Positions 17,055 through 27,101 of a DNA stretch of 64,000 nucleotides are shown in pieces. The notes beneath the pieces were generated by a model, which was not told the origin of the DNA, did not search any database, and saw nothing but the letters and a program-made list of their open reading frames with translations. The DNA is from Streptomyces griseiscabiei (GTDB lineage: Bacteria > Actinomycetota > Actinomycetes > Streptomycetales > Streptomycetaceae). The position numbers and the translations under genes are program-made. Numbering within the stretch: position 1 is the stretch's first letter; each line of letters begins with the position of its first letter. The DNA lies in the NCBI RefSeq assembly GCF_020010925.1, contig NZ_JAGJBZ010000002.1, positions 310,001 through 374,000 on the forward strand. Reading direction: 5' to 3'.

Positions 17055-18410
17055 CTACGGGATCTCGTATCCGGCGTTGTCCGAGAAGTCCCGGTCGATG
17101 GCGCGGGCGGCCTCGGACAGGGCGTCCTTCGGGTCCGCGCCGCCGTAGACCGAGTTGACGGCCTCGCTGAACTTCGCGGTCACCACGGGGTATCCGGCGG
17201 TCACCGGGCGGGTGACGGCGACACAGGACGTGCCGATCTCGCTGTCACCGCAGGGCTTGGCGAGCTGGTCGGCGAAGAGCTGGAGCGGGCCGCCCTCCTT
17301 GTACAGCGCACTCGCGGCGAGCGCGGACTTGGTGGCGGGCGGGGCGCCGTTGGCCTTCGTCATCGCGCCGACGTTGGTGTCGTCGAGGAGGAAGTCCAGG
17401 AAGGCGCCCGCGGCCTTGCCGTTCTTGCTGTCGGCGCCGACGCCCCACGCCCACGAGCCCTGGCCGGTCTTCGGGCCGTCGCCGAAGTCGGGCAGCGGCA
17501 GCACCACCAGGTCGTCGCCGAGCGCCTCGCTGTAGGCGGGGTACATCCAGTGCCCGACCCAGCTCAGCGCGACCCGGCCCTTGGCGAAGGCGTTGCCGTC
17601 GGTGTTGGGGTCGGTGTACGCCTTCCAGGACTGGAAGGTCTTCATGGCCGACACCACGGCCGGGGTGTCGAGGGCGCCCTCCGCCTTGCCGTCCTTGAGC
17701 AGCGCGCCGCCGGCCGACCAGACGATCGGGGCGAAGCCGTAGGTGCCCCACTCGTTGGCATAGCCGGAACCTTCCTGCAGGTCGACGACCTTGCCGTCCG
17801 GGTCCTTCGCCTTCAGCGCCTTGAGCGCCGCGTCGAACTGGTCCGCCGTCCAGGCGTCGTCCACGCCCTTCGGATACGTCACCCCGGCCGCGTCCAGCAG
17901 CTTCTTGCTGCCGTACATACCGAGCCCGGAGTCGAACATGCCCAGGCCGTAGTGCTTGCCGTCGATCTCGCCCTGCGCCTTGCTCGCGTCGGTGGCGTTG
18001 TCGAGGGTCTGGGCGGAGACGTAGTCGTCGATCGGGGCGAGCTTCTTGTTGTAGACGAAGTTCGCCATGGTCGGGCCGTCGAACTCCAGTACGTCCGGCA
18101 GCTTGTCGGGAGCCGTCGCCGTGATCGTCTTGGTGTAGTCGGTCTCCGGTATCAGCTTCAGCTCGACCTTGATCTTGTCCTGCGAGGAGTTGAACGACTT
18201 CACCGCGCCCTGTAGCGCCTCCGACTCGCTCTTCTGCCCCTGGTGGGCCCAGACGCTGATCGTCCCCTCACCGCTGCCGGCCTCGGCGGAGGTGTCGCCC
18301 CCGCCGCCCCCGCCGCAGGCGGCCAGCGCCGCGAGGGGGAGGGCCAGGGCCAGTCCCGTACGGGCCGTGCGGCGGAACCTTCGGCTGGTCGGGCTGGTGT
18401 TCGGGTTCAT
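17055..18410 (-). CDS. Sugar ABC transporter solute-binding lipoprotein
   Basis: 451 residues. A twin-arginine-like/hydrophobic leader ends in ALAAC with Cys32, the lipidation site, followed by a Gly/Ser linker. The rest is a typical extracellular family 1 binding protein (GTISVWAHQGQKSESEALQGAVKSFN). It would sit on the outer face of the membrane, feeding the two permeases downstream. The neighbouring GH32-like hydrolase and LacI repressor suggest a fructose-containing or sucrose-like ligand, which is inference. Confidence 0.92.
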   Translation of the reverse strand: MNPNTSPTSRRFRRTARTGLALALPLAALAACGGGGGGDTSAEAGSGEGTISVWAHQGQKSESEALQGAVKSFNSSQDKIKVELKLIPETDYTKTITATAPDKLPDVLEFDGPTMANFVYNKKLAPIDDYVSAQTLDNATDASKAQGEIDGKHYGLGMFDSGLGMYGSKKLLDAAGVTYPKGVDDAWTADQFDAALKALKAKDPDGKVVDLQEGSGYANEWGTYGFAPIVWSAGGALLKDGKAEGALDTPAVVSAMKTFQSWKAYTDPNTDGNAFAKGRVALSWVGHWMYPAYSEALGDDLVVLPLPDFGDGPKTGQGSWAWGVGADSKNGKAAGAFLDFLLDDTNVGAMTKANGAPPATKSALAASALYKEGGPLQLFADQLAKPCGDSEIGTSCVAVTRPVTAGYPVVTAKFSEAVNSVYGGADPKDALSEAARAIDRDFSDNAGYEIP

Positions 18411-18567
18411 GGTGTGTGCCTCCGTGCGGGACGAGGGTGCGAGGTGCGGGGCTTTCCGCAGTGAGCGCGTGGGGCGCCGTGGTCGGGCGGGGCGGTGCGG
18501 GCGCTGTGGTCACGGGGGGTGTGTGGACGGGGAGTTGCTACCCGTCCGGGCGTGCGGGCAGTGGCGG

Positions 18568-19587
18568 TCACTGCGGGCCGCGCGGGCGCGGCGGGGCCGT
18601 CGTCTCGCGCAGGACGAGCCGGATGGGCATCTGCACATGGCCGGGCTGGTCGGCGTCCGGCTCGTCCAGCTGCCGCAGCAGCAGCCGGGCGGCCTCCGCG
18701 CCCTGCCCGGCGACCGGCTGGGCGACGGTGGTCAGCCCCACCACATCGGCGAGTTCGTGGTCGTCGAAGCCGACCACGGACACGTCGTCCGGCACCCGCA
18801 GCCGGTGCCGGCGCAGCGCGCGCAGGGCGCCCATCGCCATCTCGTCGGACTGGGCGAACACGGCCGTCGGCGGCCGGGACGCGGCCAGCAGCTCGGTCAT
18901 CGCCCGCTCGCCGCCGTCGACCGTGTAGTCGCCGTCCGCCACCAGCGCCGGGTCCGGCTCGATCCCGGCCTCGGCGAGGACGTGCAGATAGGCGGCGCGC
19001 CGGTCCAGGGGCGTGGTCCAGTGCAGCGGACCGCTGGCCCCGGAGACCATGCCGATCCGGCGGTGCCCGAGGTTCACCAGATGCCGTACGGCGCTCTCCG
19101 CGCCCGCCCGGTCGTCGATGCCGACCACGGTGAAGCCGGGCCGGGGGCCGCCGACCGTCGAGGCCAGCGGCACCCCGAGCGAGCGCAGGGCGGCCGACTC
19201 GTCCTCGTCCGGGATGAGCAGCGACAGCACCGCGTCGACCCGCTTGCGCACCGGCAGCTTGGTGAAGAACCGCTTCCGCGCCTCGGGTGAGCCCAGGTTG
19301 TAGAGCAGCACGTCGTACCCGGCGGCGCTGAACACCTGCTCGGCGGCGTCCAGCACGGTGCCGAAGAACCAGCGGCCGATGTACGGGGCGACGACGCCGA
19401 TCGTGTAGGTGCGCCCACTGGCCAGGCTGGACGCCGAGCGGGAGGCCGTATAGCCGAGTTGTGCGGCGACCGCCGCGATCTGTGCGCGCACCTCGTCCGA
19501 GACGCCGGTCCGGCCGCGCAGCGCGCGGGACACGGTGGACGCCGAGACCCCGGCGGCGCGGGCGACATCGGTGATGCTGACCGTCAC
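18568..19587 (-). CDS. LacI-family transcriptional repressor
   Basis: 339 residues. The N-terminal LacI helix-turn-helix (SITDVARAAGVSASTVSRALRGRTGVSDEVRAQI) is followed by the hinge and a periplasmic-binding-like sugar domain (YTIGVVAPYIGRWFFGTVLDAAEQVFSAAGYDVLLYN). It begins with GTG. It lies between the ABC operon and the divergent glycosidase gene, and a LacI-type operator is present in the gap, so it most likely represses both until the sugar inducer binds. Confidence 0.93.
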   Translation of the reverse strand: MTVSITDVARAAGVSASTVSRALRGRTGVSDEVRAQIAAVAAQLGYTASRSASSLASGRTYTIGVVAPYIGRWFFGTVLDAAEQVFSAAGYDVLLYNLGSPEARKRFFTKLPVRKRVDAVLSLLIPDEDESAALRSLGVPLASTVGGPRPGFTVVGIDDRAGAESAVRHLVNLGHRRIGMVSGASGPLHWTTPLDRRAAYLHVLAEAGIEPDPALVADGDYTVDGGERAMTELLAASRPPTAVFAQSDEMAMGALRALRRHRLRVPDDVSVVGFDDHELADVVGLTTVAQPVAGQGAEAARLLLRQLDEPDADQPGHVQMPIRLVLRETTAPPRPRGPQ

Positions 19588-19656
19588 GGCGGTTTCCTCC
19601 TCGGTTTCACGTCGATGTGGTCGGTGAGTGACGTGACCGTAAACCCGGCCTCCTTG

Positions 19657-19676
19657 TTGCGCAAGCGTTTGCGTTC
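19657..19676. promoter_or_regulatory. LacI-type operator
   Basis: TTGCGCAAGCGTTTGCGTTC is an imperfect palindrome centred on CG, close to the usual TTGCGCAAACGTTTGCGCAA pattern. It is located in the 181-bp gap between the divergent LacI gene and GH32-like gene. A weaker half-site (CTTGCGCTGATTCTCAAGCG) follows at about 19685-19704. Confidence 0.7.
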
Positions 19677-19768
19677 AGTTTTACTTGCGCTGATTCTCAA
19701 GCGAGACCTTCCGCATACATGGTCAGCGCACGCGTTTGGGCGCTACGAGCCGACAGGAACCACTGCGC

Positions 19769-21181
19769 ATGCGATACGCCCCGCCCGGCCTCTGCGTGAA
19801 CGACTTCGCCCTGCTCCGCGACGACGACGGCACCTACACCGTGCTGCATCTCCAGGGCCCCTGGACCGCCGAGTTCGACCATCTGCGGATGGAGACCTCC
19901 TACGGCCGGGCCACCTCGGCCGACCTGGTCGACTGGCGGCCCGCGGGCACCGCCTTCGGCAACGGCCTGCCCGGCCGCTTCGACCAGCAGGCGGTCTGGA
20001 CGATGCACCCCTTCCGCCACGGCACCGGCATGGCGATGGCCTACACGGGCGTGAGCGGGCTGACCCCGCAAGGGTGGCCGCTGCAGTCCGTGGGCCTCGC
20101 CCACTCCGACCGCACGGACGGCACGGGCTGGCGGCGCCACGGCACGACGCCCGTGGTGGAGGCGGACCCCCGCTGGTACCGCACCGCCGACCGCATGGGC
20201 TGGCGCGACCCCTTCGTCGTACGCGACGACGAGACGGACGGCTGGGCGATGGTGATCTGCGCGGCCGACGCCTCGCTCCCGGTCGAGGTCAGTGGCTGCG
20301 TGGCCTGGGCCACCTCCCCGGACCTCGAACACTGGACGGTCCACCCGCCGTTGATCTCCCCGGGCGACGTGGACGAGCTGGAGTGCCCGGTCCTGGAACG
20401 CCTCGACGACGGCACCTGGCTCCTCCTCGGCTCCGTCGGCGCCACCCGGGGCTTCGAGGCATGGACGGCCCCGCGGCTGCGCGGCCCCTGGACCCGGCGG
20501 GGCCCACTCGGCCCCACCGGGGCGTACGCCCCGCGCGTCATAGCCGCCCCGGACGGCTCCCGGGTCGTCCTGCACACCACCCCCCGCCGGGTCGGCCTGA
20601 CCGACTCCGGCGAGCACTGCCGCGGCATGCTCGCCCAGCCCAAGTCCCTGGTCGTCGCCGCCGATTCACCACCCCACCTGGCCTGGTGGCCGGGCCTGGA
20701 CGCCTGGCTCGGCGAGGAGACACGGGCCCCGGCCGCGCACGCGGTCGGCGACATCGACGTCTCCGGCGGCCCTGTGGACATCACCCTCCGCACGGTCGCG
20801 GCCGGCTCCGGCGACCCCGCCCTCACCCTCACCTGCGACGGCAAGAACCTCCACGTCACGGGCGGCTCCGGCACCCCGCTCGCCGAGACGGTCCTCCCCG
20901 GACCGCCCACGTCCCTGCGCGTCCTGACGATCGGCGAATACGTGGAGGTCTACGCGGACGGCGTCTTCGTCCTGACCGCCCTCTCCTACACCGGCCACTG
21001 CGCCCCCTGGACGGCAACCAGCCGGGACCGCACCCGAACCGTCCCCGTCCGCCCCCTCCGCCTCCCCGACCCCACCCGCGACGACGCCTCGGCGATCTGG
21101 CCGGGGCCGTACCCGGGTGGGGCGGCGAGTCGCGGGCCGCGGGTGGCGGAGTCCCTCTACAGCAGGCGCGGCGGGGCGTAG
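19769..21181 (+). CDS. GH32-like beta-fructosidase family glycosidase
   Basis: 470 residues. The five-bladed propeller signatures of GH32 are visible: an N-terminal VNDFALL (Asp12, the nucleophile position, replacing the common NDPNG), GWRDP (RDP at 146-148) and DELECP (EC pair at 205-206, general acid). A C-terminal beta-sandwich follows (~340 onward). No signal peptide is present, so the enzyme probably acts on imported sugar in the cytoplasm. ATG at 19769 has AGGA ~10 nt upstream; a TTG at 19736 is possible. Its 3' end overlaps the convergent TPR membrane gene by 25 bp. Confidence 0.83.
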   Translation: MRYAPPGLCVNDFALLRDDDGTYTVLHLQGPWTAEFDHLRMETSYGRATSADLVDWRPAGTAFGNGLPGRFDQQAVWTMHPFRHGTGMAMAYTGVSGLTPQGWPLQSVGLAHSDRTDGTGWRRHGTTPVVEADPRWYRTADRMGWRDPFVVRDDETDGWAMVICAADASLPVEVSGCVAWATSPDLEHWTVHPPLISPGDVDELECPVLERLDDGTWLLLGSVGATRGFEAWTAPRLRGPWTRRGPLGPTGAYAPRVIAAPDGSRVVLHTTPRRVGLTDSGEHCRGMLAQPKSLVVAADSPPHLAWWPGLDAWLGEETRAPAAHAVGDIDVSGGPVDITLRTVAAGSGDPALTLTCDGKNLHVTGGSGTPLAETVLPGPPTSLRVLTIGEYVEVYADGVFVLTALSYTGHCAPWTATSRDRTRTVPVRPLRLPDPTRDDASAIWPGPYPGGAASRGPRVAESLYSRRGGA

Positions 21182-22638
21182 ACCCGGTTCCAGGACGGGT
21201 CGCTGTAGGCGATCATCATGCGCATCTGGTTGTTCCACCGGTACCCCACCGGCACCATCAGGGCGATCAGGGCCACTCCCCACCATCGTGGTGCCCAGGC
21301 CGCGGCGATCGGCAGCAGGATCAGCAGCGCCGTGCACGTCGGCCCACTGTGACCGGTTCGGGCGGCAAGCGCCTCGGTGACTTGCCAGCGCCGGACGGGG
21401 TAGGTGGCAGCGGCCTGGGCCACGCCCGCTCCGCCGAGTACGGCCGCGAGGAAGAGCCGGAGGCCGGCCCAGCGGTCCACGAGCAGGGTGAGCAGAATCG
21501 GCACCGCGGCGCAGGACGACACCAGGCCGGCGCTGAGCAGCTGCTTCACCCAGATCCGCATGAGCGGCTGGATCGTGGCCTCCGTATGCCGCAGGACCTC
21601 ACTGGCCGCCCGGCAGGTGGGCGGCAGCGCCAAGGCCACCGAGACGACCGTGACACCCACCGCCGCGAGTGCGAGGGGCACGGGCGCCGCGGCGGCGACG
21701 GCGCCGGCCGCGAGGGCGCAGACGGTGAGCAGCACCGCCGGACGCGTTCCCGGGAGTTCCCGCACATGCTCGCGTACCGTTCGTGGCATCCGCAGCCCGG
21801 TCAGGAGAGTGAGCAGCGCGGCCAGCACCTGGAGCCCCGCCACGACGGCACGGGGAAGCTGGCTCCAGCCGTGGACGTGTTCCGCCGCCACCGCCAGGGC
21901 ACTGAAACCGGCGGCCCACAGCAGGCCGCCCTGGACCCGGGTGATCCGCCGCGCCCAGGTGCTCTCCATACCGAACGTGGCGAACTCCATGACCGACGCA
22001 TCGCCCCTGGCCGCCTGTTCGAAGAGCGGAAACGCCTGTACGTCCAGCGGCGCGCCGCTGCGCAGCAGTCCGAGGACGGCCTGCAGGCCGGAGTCGTCGG
22101 GGTGCAGACGCAGCGCCTCCGCACAGAGTTCCTTCGCCCGGCCGGACTCTTTCACCGCCGCCAGGCCCAGCGTTGCCGCGAGCGCCGACCCCGGTTCCTC
22201 GACGCCGCCCCGTCGCAGGAACTGTTCGGCGTCGTCCTTGGTCTGCTGACGCTGTTCGGGGGTGGCGAAACCCTGTTGTTCGACGGTCATGCCGGTGACG
22301 AGGGTCCGAAGCGCCCATCCCTGGGGGAGTTCCGGAGCCAGCGCGAGCGCGCGCTGGACATCGGCGCCGGCGAGTTCGTACTGCTGCAGGGCCAGCAGGG
22401 CGTACGCCCGCGTCAGCAGGACCAGGGGATTCTCGGGATCCGCCGCGCAGGCGGCCGAGGCGGCTTTGTACGCCTCGGCCTGGCGACCCGTGTTCAGCAG
22501 GATCGTCGCCTTCATACCCAGCGCCATGGGGTCGCGCGGGTCGCGGGCGAGCATGTCGGTGATGATGCGCAGTGCCTGCTTGTGCTTGCCGGTCGAGGTG
22601 AGCATGACGGCCTTGTGAAGTTCCGGGTCGTACGACAT
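21157..22638 (-). CDS. TPR repeat membrane protein, third gene of the protease/STAND/AAA+ operon
   Basis: 493 residues. The first ~230 are TPR-like repeats (HKQALRIITDMLARDPRDPMALGMKATILLNTGRQAEAYKAASAACAADPENPLVLLTRAYALLALQQYELA). The C-terminal half has six to eight hydrophobic segments, giving a membrane anchor. The start ATG overlaps the TGA of the large gene (TGATG), so it is translated with it. I do not know a named family. In context it may be the membrane partner or effector/scaffold recruited by the STAND/AAA+ protein. The last 25 bp overlap the convergent glycosidase gene. Confidence 0.82.
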   Translation of the reverse strand: MSYDPELHKAVMLTSTGKHKQALRIITDMLARDPRDPMALGMKATILLNTGRQAEAYKAASAACAADPENPLVLLTRAYALLALQQYELAGADVQRALALAPELPQGWALRTLVTGMTVEQQGFATPEQRQQTKDDAEQFLRRGGVEEPGSALAATLGLAAVKESGRAKELCAEALRLHPDDSGLQAVLGLLRSGAPLDVQAFPLFEQAARGDASVMEFATFGMESTWARRITRVQGGLLWAAGFSALAVAAEHVHGWSQLPRAVVAGLQVLAALLTLLTGLRMPRTVREHVRELPGTRPAVLLTVCALAAGAVAAAAPVPLALAAVGVTVVSVALALPPTCRAASEVLRHTEATIQPLMRIWVKQLLSAGLVSSCAAVPILLTLLVDRWAGLRLFLAAVLGGAGVAQAAATYPVRRWQVTEALAARTGHSGPTCTALLILLPIAAAWAPRWWGVALIALMVPVGYRWNNQMRMMIAYSDPSWNRVYAPPRLL

Positions 22639-25600
22639 CAGCGCTTCCTGCCGGCGCGTCCGAGGTAGTCGGCCAACTCGTCGTACGCGTGGTCCTGGTT
22701 GGAGAACTTGATGACGCTCCTGGCCGACTCGAACCATTCGCCGGTCGAGGGCTTGACCTCGCGCAGTGCCGCGGTGAAATCGGCCGTGCCGATGGGCCGG
22801 ATGCCGGTCGCCGTGAGCGAGTCGGCCATCGCAGACTCCACGGCGCTCTGGCAGAGGTGGACCAGGTCGGCGCCCGAGTAGCCGGCCGTCCTGGCGACCA
22901 GCTGGTTCACGTCCACCGTGCCCACCGGTTTGCCGTCCAGCGCGCGGTGGATGATCGCCGCCCGCGCCGGTTCGTCCGGCGGTGCGACGAAGAGCATGCG
23001 GTCCAGGCGTCCCGGCCTGCGCAGTGCCGAGTCCACGTCCCACGGCTGATTCGTGGCACCCAGCACGAAGACCCCGTCGTTGTCGCTGTTGACCGAGTCC
23101 ATCTCGGTGAGCAGCTGGGCCACCACATTGCGCATCCCGCTGAAGTGCATACGCGTGCGTCGTCCGCCGAGGGCGTCCATCTCGTCGATGAAGAGCACAC
23201 ACGGCCGGTTCCGTCGGGCCGTGACGAACATGGACCGGATGTTCCGCTCCGAGTTCCCCATCCACATGTCGAGCGTGTCCGCCAGCGTCACGGAGAGGAA
23301 ACCGGCGCCCAGCTCACCAGCGAGCGCTCGGGCGATGAAGGTCTTGCCGCAGCCCGGCGGGCCGTAGAGCAGCAGACCGCCGCGGAGTCGGTGGCCGAAC
23401 GTCTTGGCGATCTCCAGATTCCGGGCGGGCCCCAGAAAGGTCAGTTCCAGGCGTTGCTTGACGGTCGCCATGCCGGCGACATCGGCCAGTCGTACCGCTT
23501 CCCGACGGATCTCCAGAAGACCGTCCGGCGGGTCGGAAGCCCGTCGCGCCGCCTCCGGGCCGACGACCGGCTGCCGCTCGGGCGACGGCCCGGCCCCCGA
23601 CCCGGACGGCGGAGACAGGGGAGCCGAGGGAGATTGCGGTGACGGCGGTGACGGCGGTGGCGACAGCGGTGACGGTGGGACGGACGTCTGGTCCAACAGG
23701 AGTTGCCGCATCAGGCGCTGTGCCTCCGCGGAGCCCGGTGCGCTCTGCAGCACCGTCGCGACCTCCGCCAGCGCTTGTTCCCTGCGCCCCTCGGCGGCGA
23801 GCAGCGAGGCGAGTCCGAGGCGGAGCGCGGAGTTGTGCGGATCGGCGGTCAGCTGCTGTCGGAGCTGCTCGCTCAGCGGGGCGTTGCTGTCGGACACCGG
23901 GGCGGTCTCCTGCTCATCGGGGTGGCGGGTGGGCTCTCGGCGACCACGACTGATCCGTTCCTCCAGTACGGGCAGGATGCGGTCCAGGGCCTCGCCGGCG
24001 TCAGGATCGGTGGTGCGAAGGATGTCCGACTCGGTGCGCAACTCGGCCAACGCGGTCTGGTACGGGGCTCCGACGGCGGCGCTCCACTGGACCGTGTTCG
24101 CCAGCGCCTCCACCAGCGGCAGGCGGTAGGTCCCGGGCTCCAGCCGGACCAGTTCGCGCCGCAGTCCCGCGGCTTCGCGGGCGGCCTCGGCCGCGGCGGC
24201 GAGCCGGCCGGCCGCGGCGAGCACGGAGCCGTGGGTGAAGAGTGCCTTGGCCAGGAGCGGTTTGCAGACCACCGGACTCTCCGGCAGCCGGTCGCGCCAG
24301 ATGCCCACGGCCCGGTCCGCCGAGACGAGTGCCTCCTCGGTCCGCCCGGCCTCCGAGAGGTGCTCGGCGAGGTGCCGCAGCGAGAACGCCAACGACGGCA
24401 GATGGAGTTCGGGGGCGACCAGCGCGCGGCGCTCCCAGTAGGCCACCTCCTCGCGCTCCAGGCCCAGCGCCTCCTCCTCGCGGCCGACCGCCCTCAGCAC
24501 CACGGCGACCTGGGCCAGGGCCGGGGCGAGTACGGGATCGGCCAGGTCGGTGTGTGCGTCGGCCGCCCGGCGGACCAGGGCGAGGAGCCGGTCGCCTTCG
24601 GAGAGCGCCTCGTCCGTCCTGCCCGAGTGCAGGAGAAAGCCCACGATCTTCACTCGGGCCATCAGATGGAGCAGCAGATACTTGGGGTCGGCCGTGGTGA
24701 TGTCGTCCGCGCCCGCCCGCTCGAACAGGTCGGCCTGTTCCCGGGTGACGCGCAGTGCCTCGTCATGGTGCCCGGCATCGGCCAGCTTGTTCGAGTAGTT
24801 GGCGAACACGGTGATCATGCGGGAGAAGGCGGTCTCGGCCCCGGACCGGTACAGCAGCAGCGCCCCTTCGAGCGCCTCCTGATACACACCGAGCGCCTCC
24901 TCCGTGCGGCCCGCGTCGCTCAGTCGGTCGCTGTATCGCTCGACGGCGTGCAAGTAGTCGGGCAGATGGCCCGGATGGTCCTGGAGCAGCCGGTCGTACC
25001 GGTGTACCAGCGTCTCGTACGCCTCCAGGGCGACCCGGGCGAGTGCCGGGCTGACGGGCGGAATGGCGTCGGCAACCTGCCGCAGCTCGTCCAGGGGCAG
25101 CAGCTCGCGGTCGATCACCTCCACGACCGCGTCGGTCAGCGCACCGGGGTGCTCGCTGCGCGGTACGACCCGCACCGCGTGCCTGGTGAGACCGGGCTCC
25201 TCGACCAGCGCGCCGCTCAGCAGGTCGGCGGCTTCCGGTCGGTGCGCCGAAGCACGGCCCAGGACCGTGAAGGCGTGCTCCAGCTGGGGGTCCGACGCCT
25301 CCCTCAGCAGGGCGGTGAGCAGTTCCGGTTCCGCCCGCAAGACCCCCACCGCGAAGTGCTCGGCCAGCCGGTCGGGTTGCAGCGGACTCCAGGGGCCGCC
25401 GCTGTCCGGTTCCCCCGGATACAGGTGGCGCAGCAGGGAGCCGACCCGCAACCGCACATCGTGGGACCGGTCGTGGAGTCCCGGAACGCGTGCCAGCAGG
25501 GCGCGTGCCTCGGCCTCGTCCGCCGAGGGGCAGAGCACCATGCCGGTCACCGCACTGTCCAGGATCTCCTCGCGCAGGGTCAGCCGGTGCTCGTCCGCGG

Positions 25601-27101
25601 CCCTGCGCCAGTACCGGCGTTCGTGGCGCAGCAGGGTGTCCCAGACGGATTCGTCACGGGGGGCGTCCACGGCGTCGGGCCCCTGCTGCAACAGAGCCAC
25701 GAGCGCCGCGGCGTGCAGCGCGAGCACCGAGGTGTCGTGGGCACCAGGTTGCGTACCGGGCTGGGTACGGGGCTGGGCACCGGGCATCGTGGCGTCGGGG
25801 GCCGACGGGGAAGCGGGGTCGGCGGTGCGGGCCGGGGACGCGGGACCGGCGGAGGCCACCAGGGGACCGGGATCAGCGGAGGGCATGCCCGGGACCAGGG
25901 CGAGAGCCTGTGCCAGATCGCCGATCGCCGCCCGGTAGGCGCGCGTCCGGTCCGCCGGGGCCACCACCAGGGGCCCGAGCCGCAGCGGCTGCCCGGCGGG
26001 TACGGGAAACCGTTCGGTCAGCCGCTGCCACCACTCACCGCCCGACCGCGCGAGCAGCAGCAGCCGGACGGGGTGCCGCCCTTGATAGCCGGTGAGCACC
26101 TCGATGAGGCGGGCGAGTTGGGGCCCGCGGGTCTCGGCGTAGTCGATGACCAGCAGGAGCGGCTCGACGGTGGTGACCGCGTGGCGCAGTGCCTCGTCGG
26201 GCGCCGAGGCACGGACCGTGCCCGCGGTCCAGCCGCGGGCACGTAACTCGGCCGCGAACTGGAGCGCGAGCCGGGTCTTGCCTTCGCCACCGCGGGCGGA
26301 GACGAGCCGCATGGAGAAGCCGTCGCCGGCACACCAGTCGCGTAACTCCGCCAGTTCGCGCTCGCGCCCGCGGAAACGGACCGCCAACGCGTCCGCACGC
26401 AGCAGGGAGCCCGGCGACGGCTGCGGCGGCGTGGTGGAGACCGCGCCGAAGACGGGGGCGAACTCGACGGACTCCAACTCCGGCGGGGCGCTGCCGGTGA
26501 CGCGACTCCAGGCTCGGGCGAAGCTCTCGTCACCCGTGACCGAGCTGACCGGTTCCACGACCAGTCGCGCGCCGCCGAACGCCGCGCGGTCCTCCACCAC
26601 GACCCCGATGACCATGCCTGCGCTGAGGACCGCGGCGCCCGACATTCCCGGCCACCCGGAGGGGGCCGCGCCGCTTCCGGCGGTCAGCTGATGGCGGTCG
26701 CTGATCACGGCGGTGGCCGGGTTGATGGTTCCGGTGAGGTGTTCGCTGTCGCCCCAGCCGTCGGGGTGCACCTGGGCACGCGGGAACCCGACCGCTTCGC
26801 AGGGGATCTCCGGGGTGGAGGTGGTCAACCGCCCCAGCCGAGCCGCTCGCCGCGACCACGTACCGTCCGTGATCTCCAGCAGGGCGAGATCACGGGAGGC
26901 GCTCGTCCACACCGTGCGACAGCGAAGCTTTCCGTTGCTCCTCAGAGGGCGTACGACCACCTCCGACCCGCCCCGGCCGGCGCGCTCCACCACATGCTTC
27001 GCGGTGAGGATCAGCCGTGGGCCGACGAGGAAGCCGGAGCCGGTGGCTCCACCGCCCGAGGGGGTGGCGACCGCCACCTCCGCGGCCCAGTCCGCGATCA
27101 C
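22638..27101 (-). CDS. Trypsin-like protease / STAND NTPase / TPR / AAA+ ATPase fusion
   Basis: 1487 residues. Residues ~5-190 form a trypsin-like serine protease: His36 (ILTAKHVV), Asp71 (SRDLALLEI), Ser154 (GWPGMSGAAV), with no signal peptide, so it is cytoplasmic. Residues ~240-420 contain a STAND-type P-loop (SARGGEGKTRLAL ~268-280) and Walker B (LLLVIDYAE ~315-323). A helical TPR array follows (~680-1050). After a low-complexity Pro/Ser linker, a CDC48/FtsH-like AAA+ domain closes the protein: GPPGCGKT at 1247-1254, FIDEMDA near 1306, arginine finger in RRPGRLDR ~1361-1368 and GYSGADL. The GTG at 27101 overlaps the trypco2 stop. Two NTPases plus a protease in one chain resemble the NTP-dependent conflict systems with trypsin modules described by Aravind and colleagues. 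Confidence 0.87.
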   Translation of the reverse strand: MIADWAAEVAVATPSGGGATGSGFLVGPRLILTAKHVVERAGRGGSEVVVRPLRSNGKLRCRTVWTSASRDLALLEITDGTWSRRAARLGRLTTSTPEIPCEAVGFPRAQVHPDGWGDSEHLTGTINPATAVISDRHQLTAGSGAAPSGWPGMSGAAVLSAGMVIGVVVEDRAAFGGARLVVEPVSSVTGDESFARAWSRVTGSAPPELESVEFAPVFGAVSTTPPQPSPGSLLRADALAVRFRGRERELAELRDWCAGDGFSMRLVSARGGEGKTRLALQFAAELRARGWTAGTVRASAPDEALRHAVTTVEPLLLVIDYAETRGPQLARLIEVLTGYQGRHPVRLLLLARSGGEWWQRLTERFPVPAGQPLRLGPLVVAPADRTRAYRAAIGDLAQALALVPGMPSADPGPLVASAGPASPARTADPASPSAPDATMPGAQPRTQPGTQPGAHDTSVLALHAAALVALLQQGPDAVDAPRDESVWDTLLRHERRYWRRAADEHRLTLREEILDSAVTGMVLCPSADEAEARALLARVPGLHDRSHDVRLRVGSLLRHLYPGEPDSGGPWSPLQPDRLAEHFAVGVLRAEPELLTALLREASDPQLEHAFTVLGRASAHRPEAADLLSGALVEEPGLTRHAVRVVPRSEHPGALTDAVVEVIDRELLPLDELRQVADAIPPVSPALARVALEAYETLVHRYDRLLQDHPGHLPDYLHAVERYSDRLSDAGRTEEALGVYQEALEGALLLYRSGAETAFSRMITVFANYSNKLADAGHHDEALRVTREQADLFERAGADDITTADPKYLLLHLMARVKIVGFLLHSGRTDEALSEGDRLLALVRRAADAHTDLADPVLAPALAQVAVVLRAVGREEEALGLEREEVAYWERRALVAPELHLPSLAFSLRHLAEHLSEAGRTEEALVSADRAVGIWRDRLPESPVVCKPLLAKALFTHGSVLAAAGRLAAAAEAAREAAGLRRELVRLEPGTYRLPLVEALANTVQWSAAVGAPYQTALAELRTESDILRTTDPDAGEALDRILPVLEERISRGRREPTRHPDEQETAPVSDSNAPLSEQLRQQLTADPHNSALRLGLASLLAAEGRREQALAEVATVLQSAPGSAEAQRLMRQLLLDQTSVPPSPLSPPPSPPSPQSPSAPLSPPSGSGAGPSPERQPVVGPEAARRASDPPDGLLEIRREAVRLADVAGMATVKQRLELTFLGPARNLEIAKTFGHRLRGGLLLYGPPGCGKTFIARALAGELGAGFLSVTLADTLDMWMGNSERNIRSMFVTARRNRPCVLFIDEMDALGGRRTRMHFSGMRNVVAQLLTEMDSVNSDNDGVFVLGATNQPWDVDSALRRPGRLDRMLFVAPPDEPARAAIIHRALDGKPVGTVDVNQLVARTAGYSGADLVHLCQSAVESAMADSLTATGIRPIGTADFTAALREVKPSTGEWFESARSVIKFSNQDHAYDELADYLGRAGRKR

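Noticed and set aside
23703..26246. An 847-residue open frame opposite the protease/STAND/AAA+ gene
   Set aside because: Antisense shadow; low-complexity composition and no recognisable domain, while the minus strand has several intact motifs.
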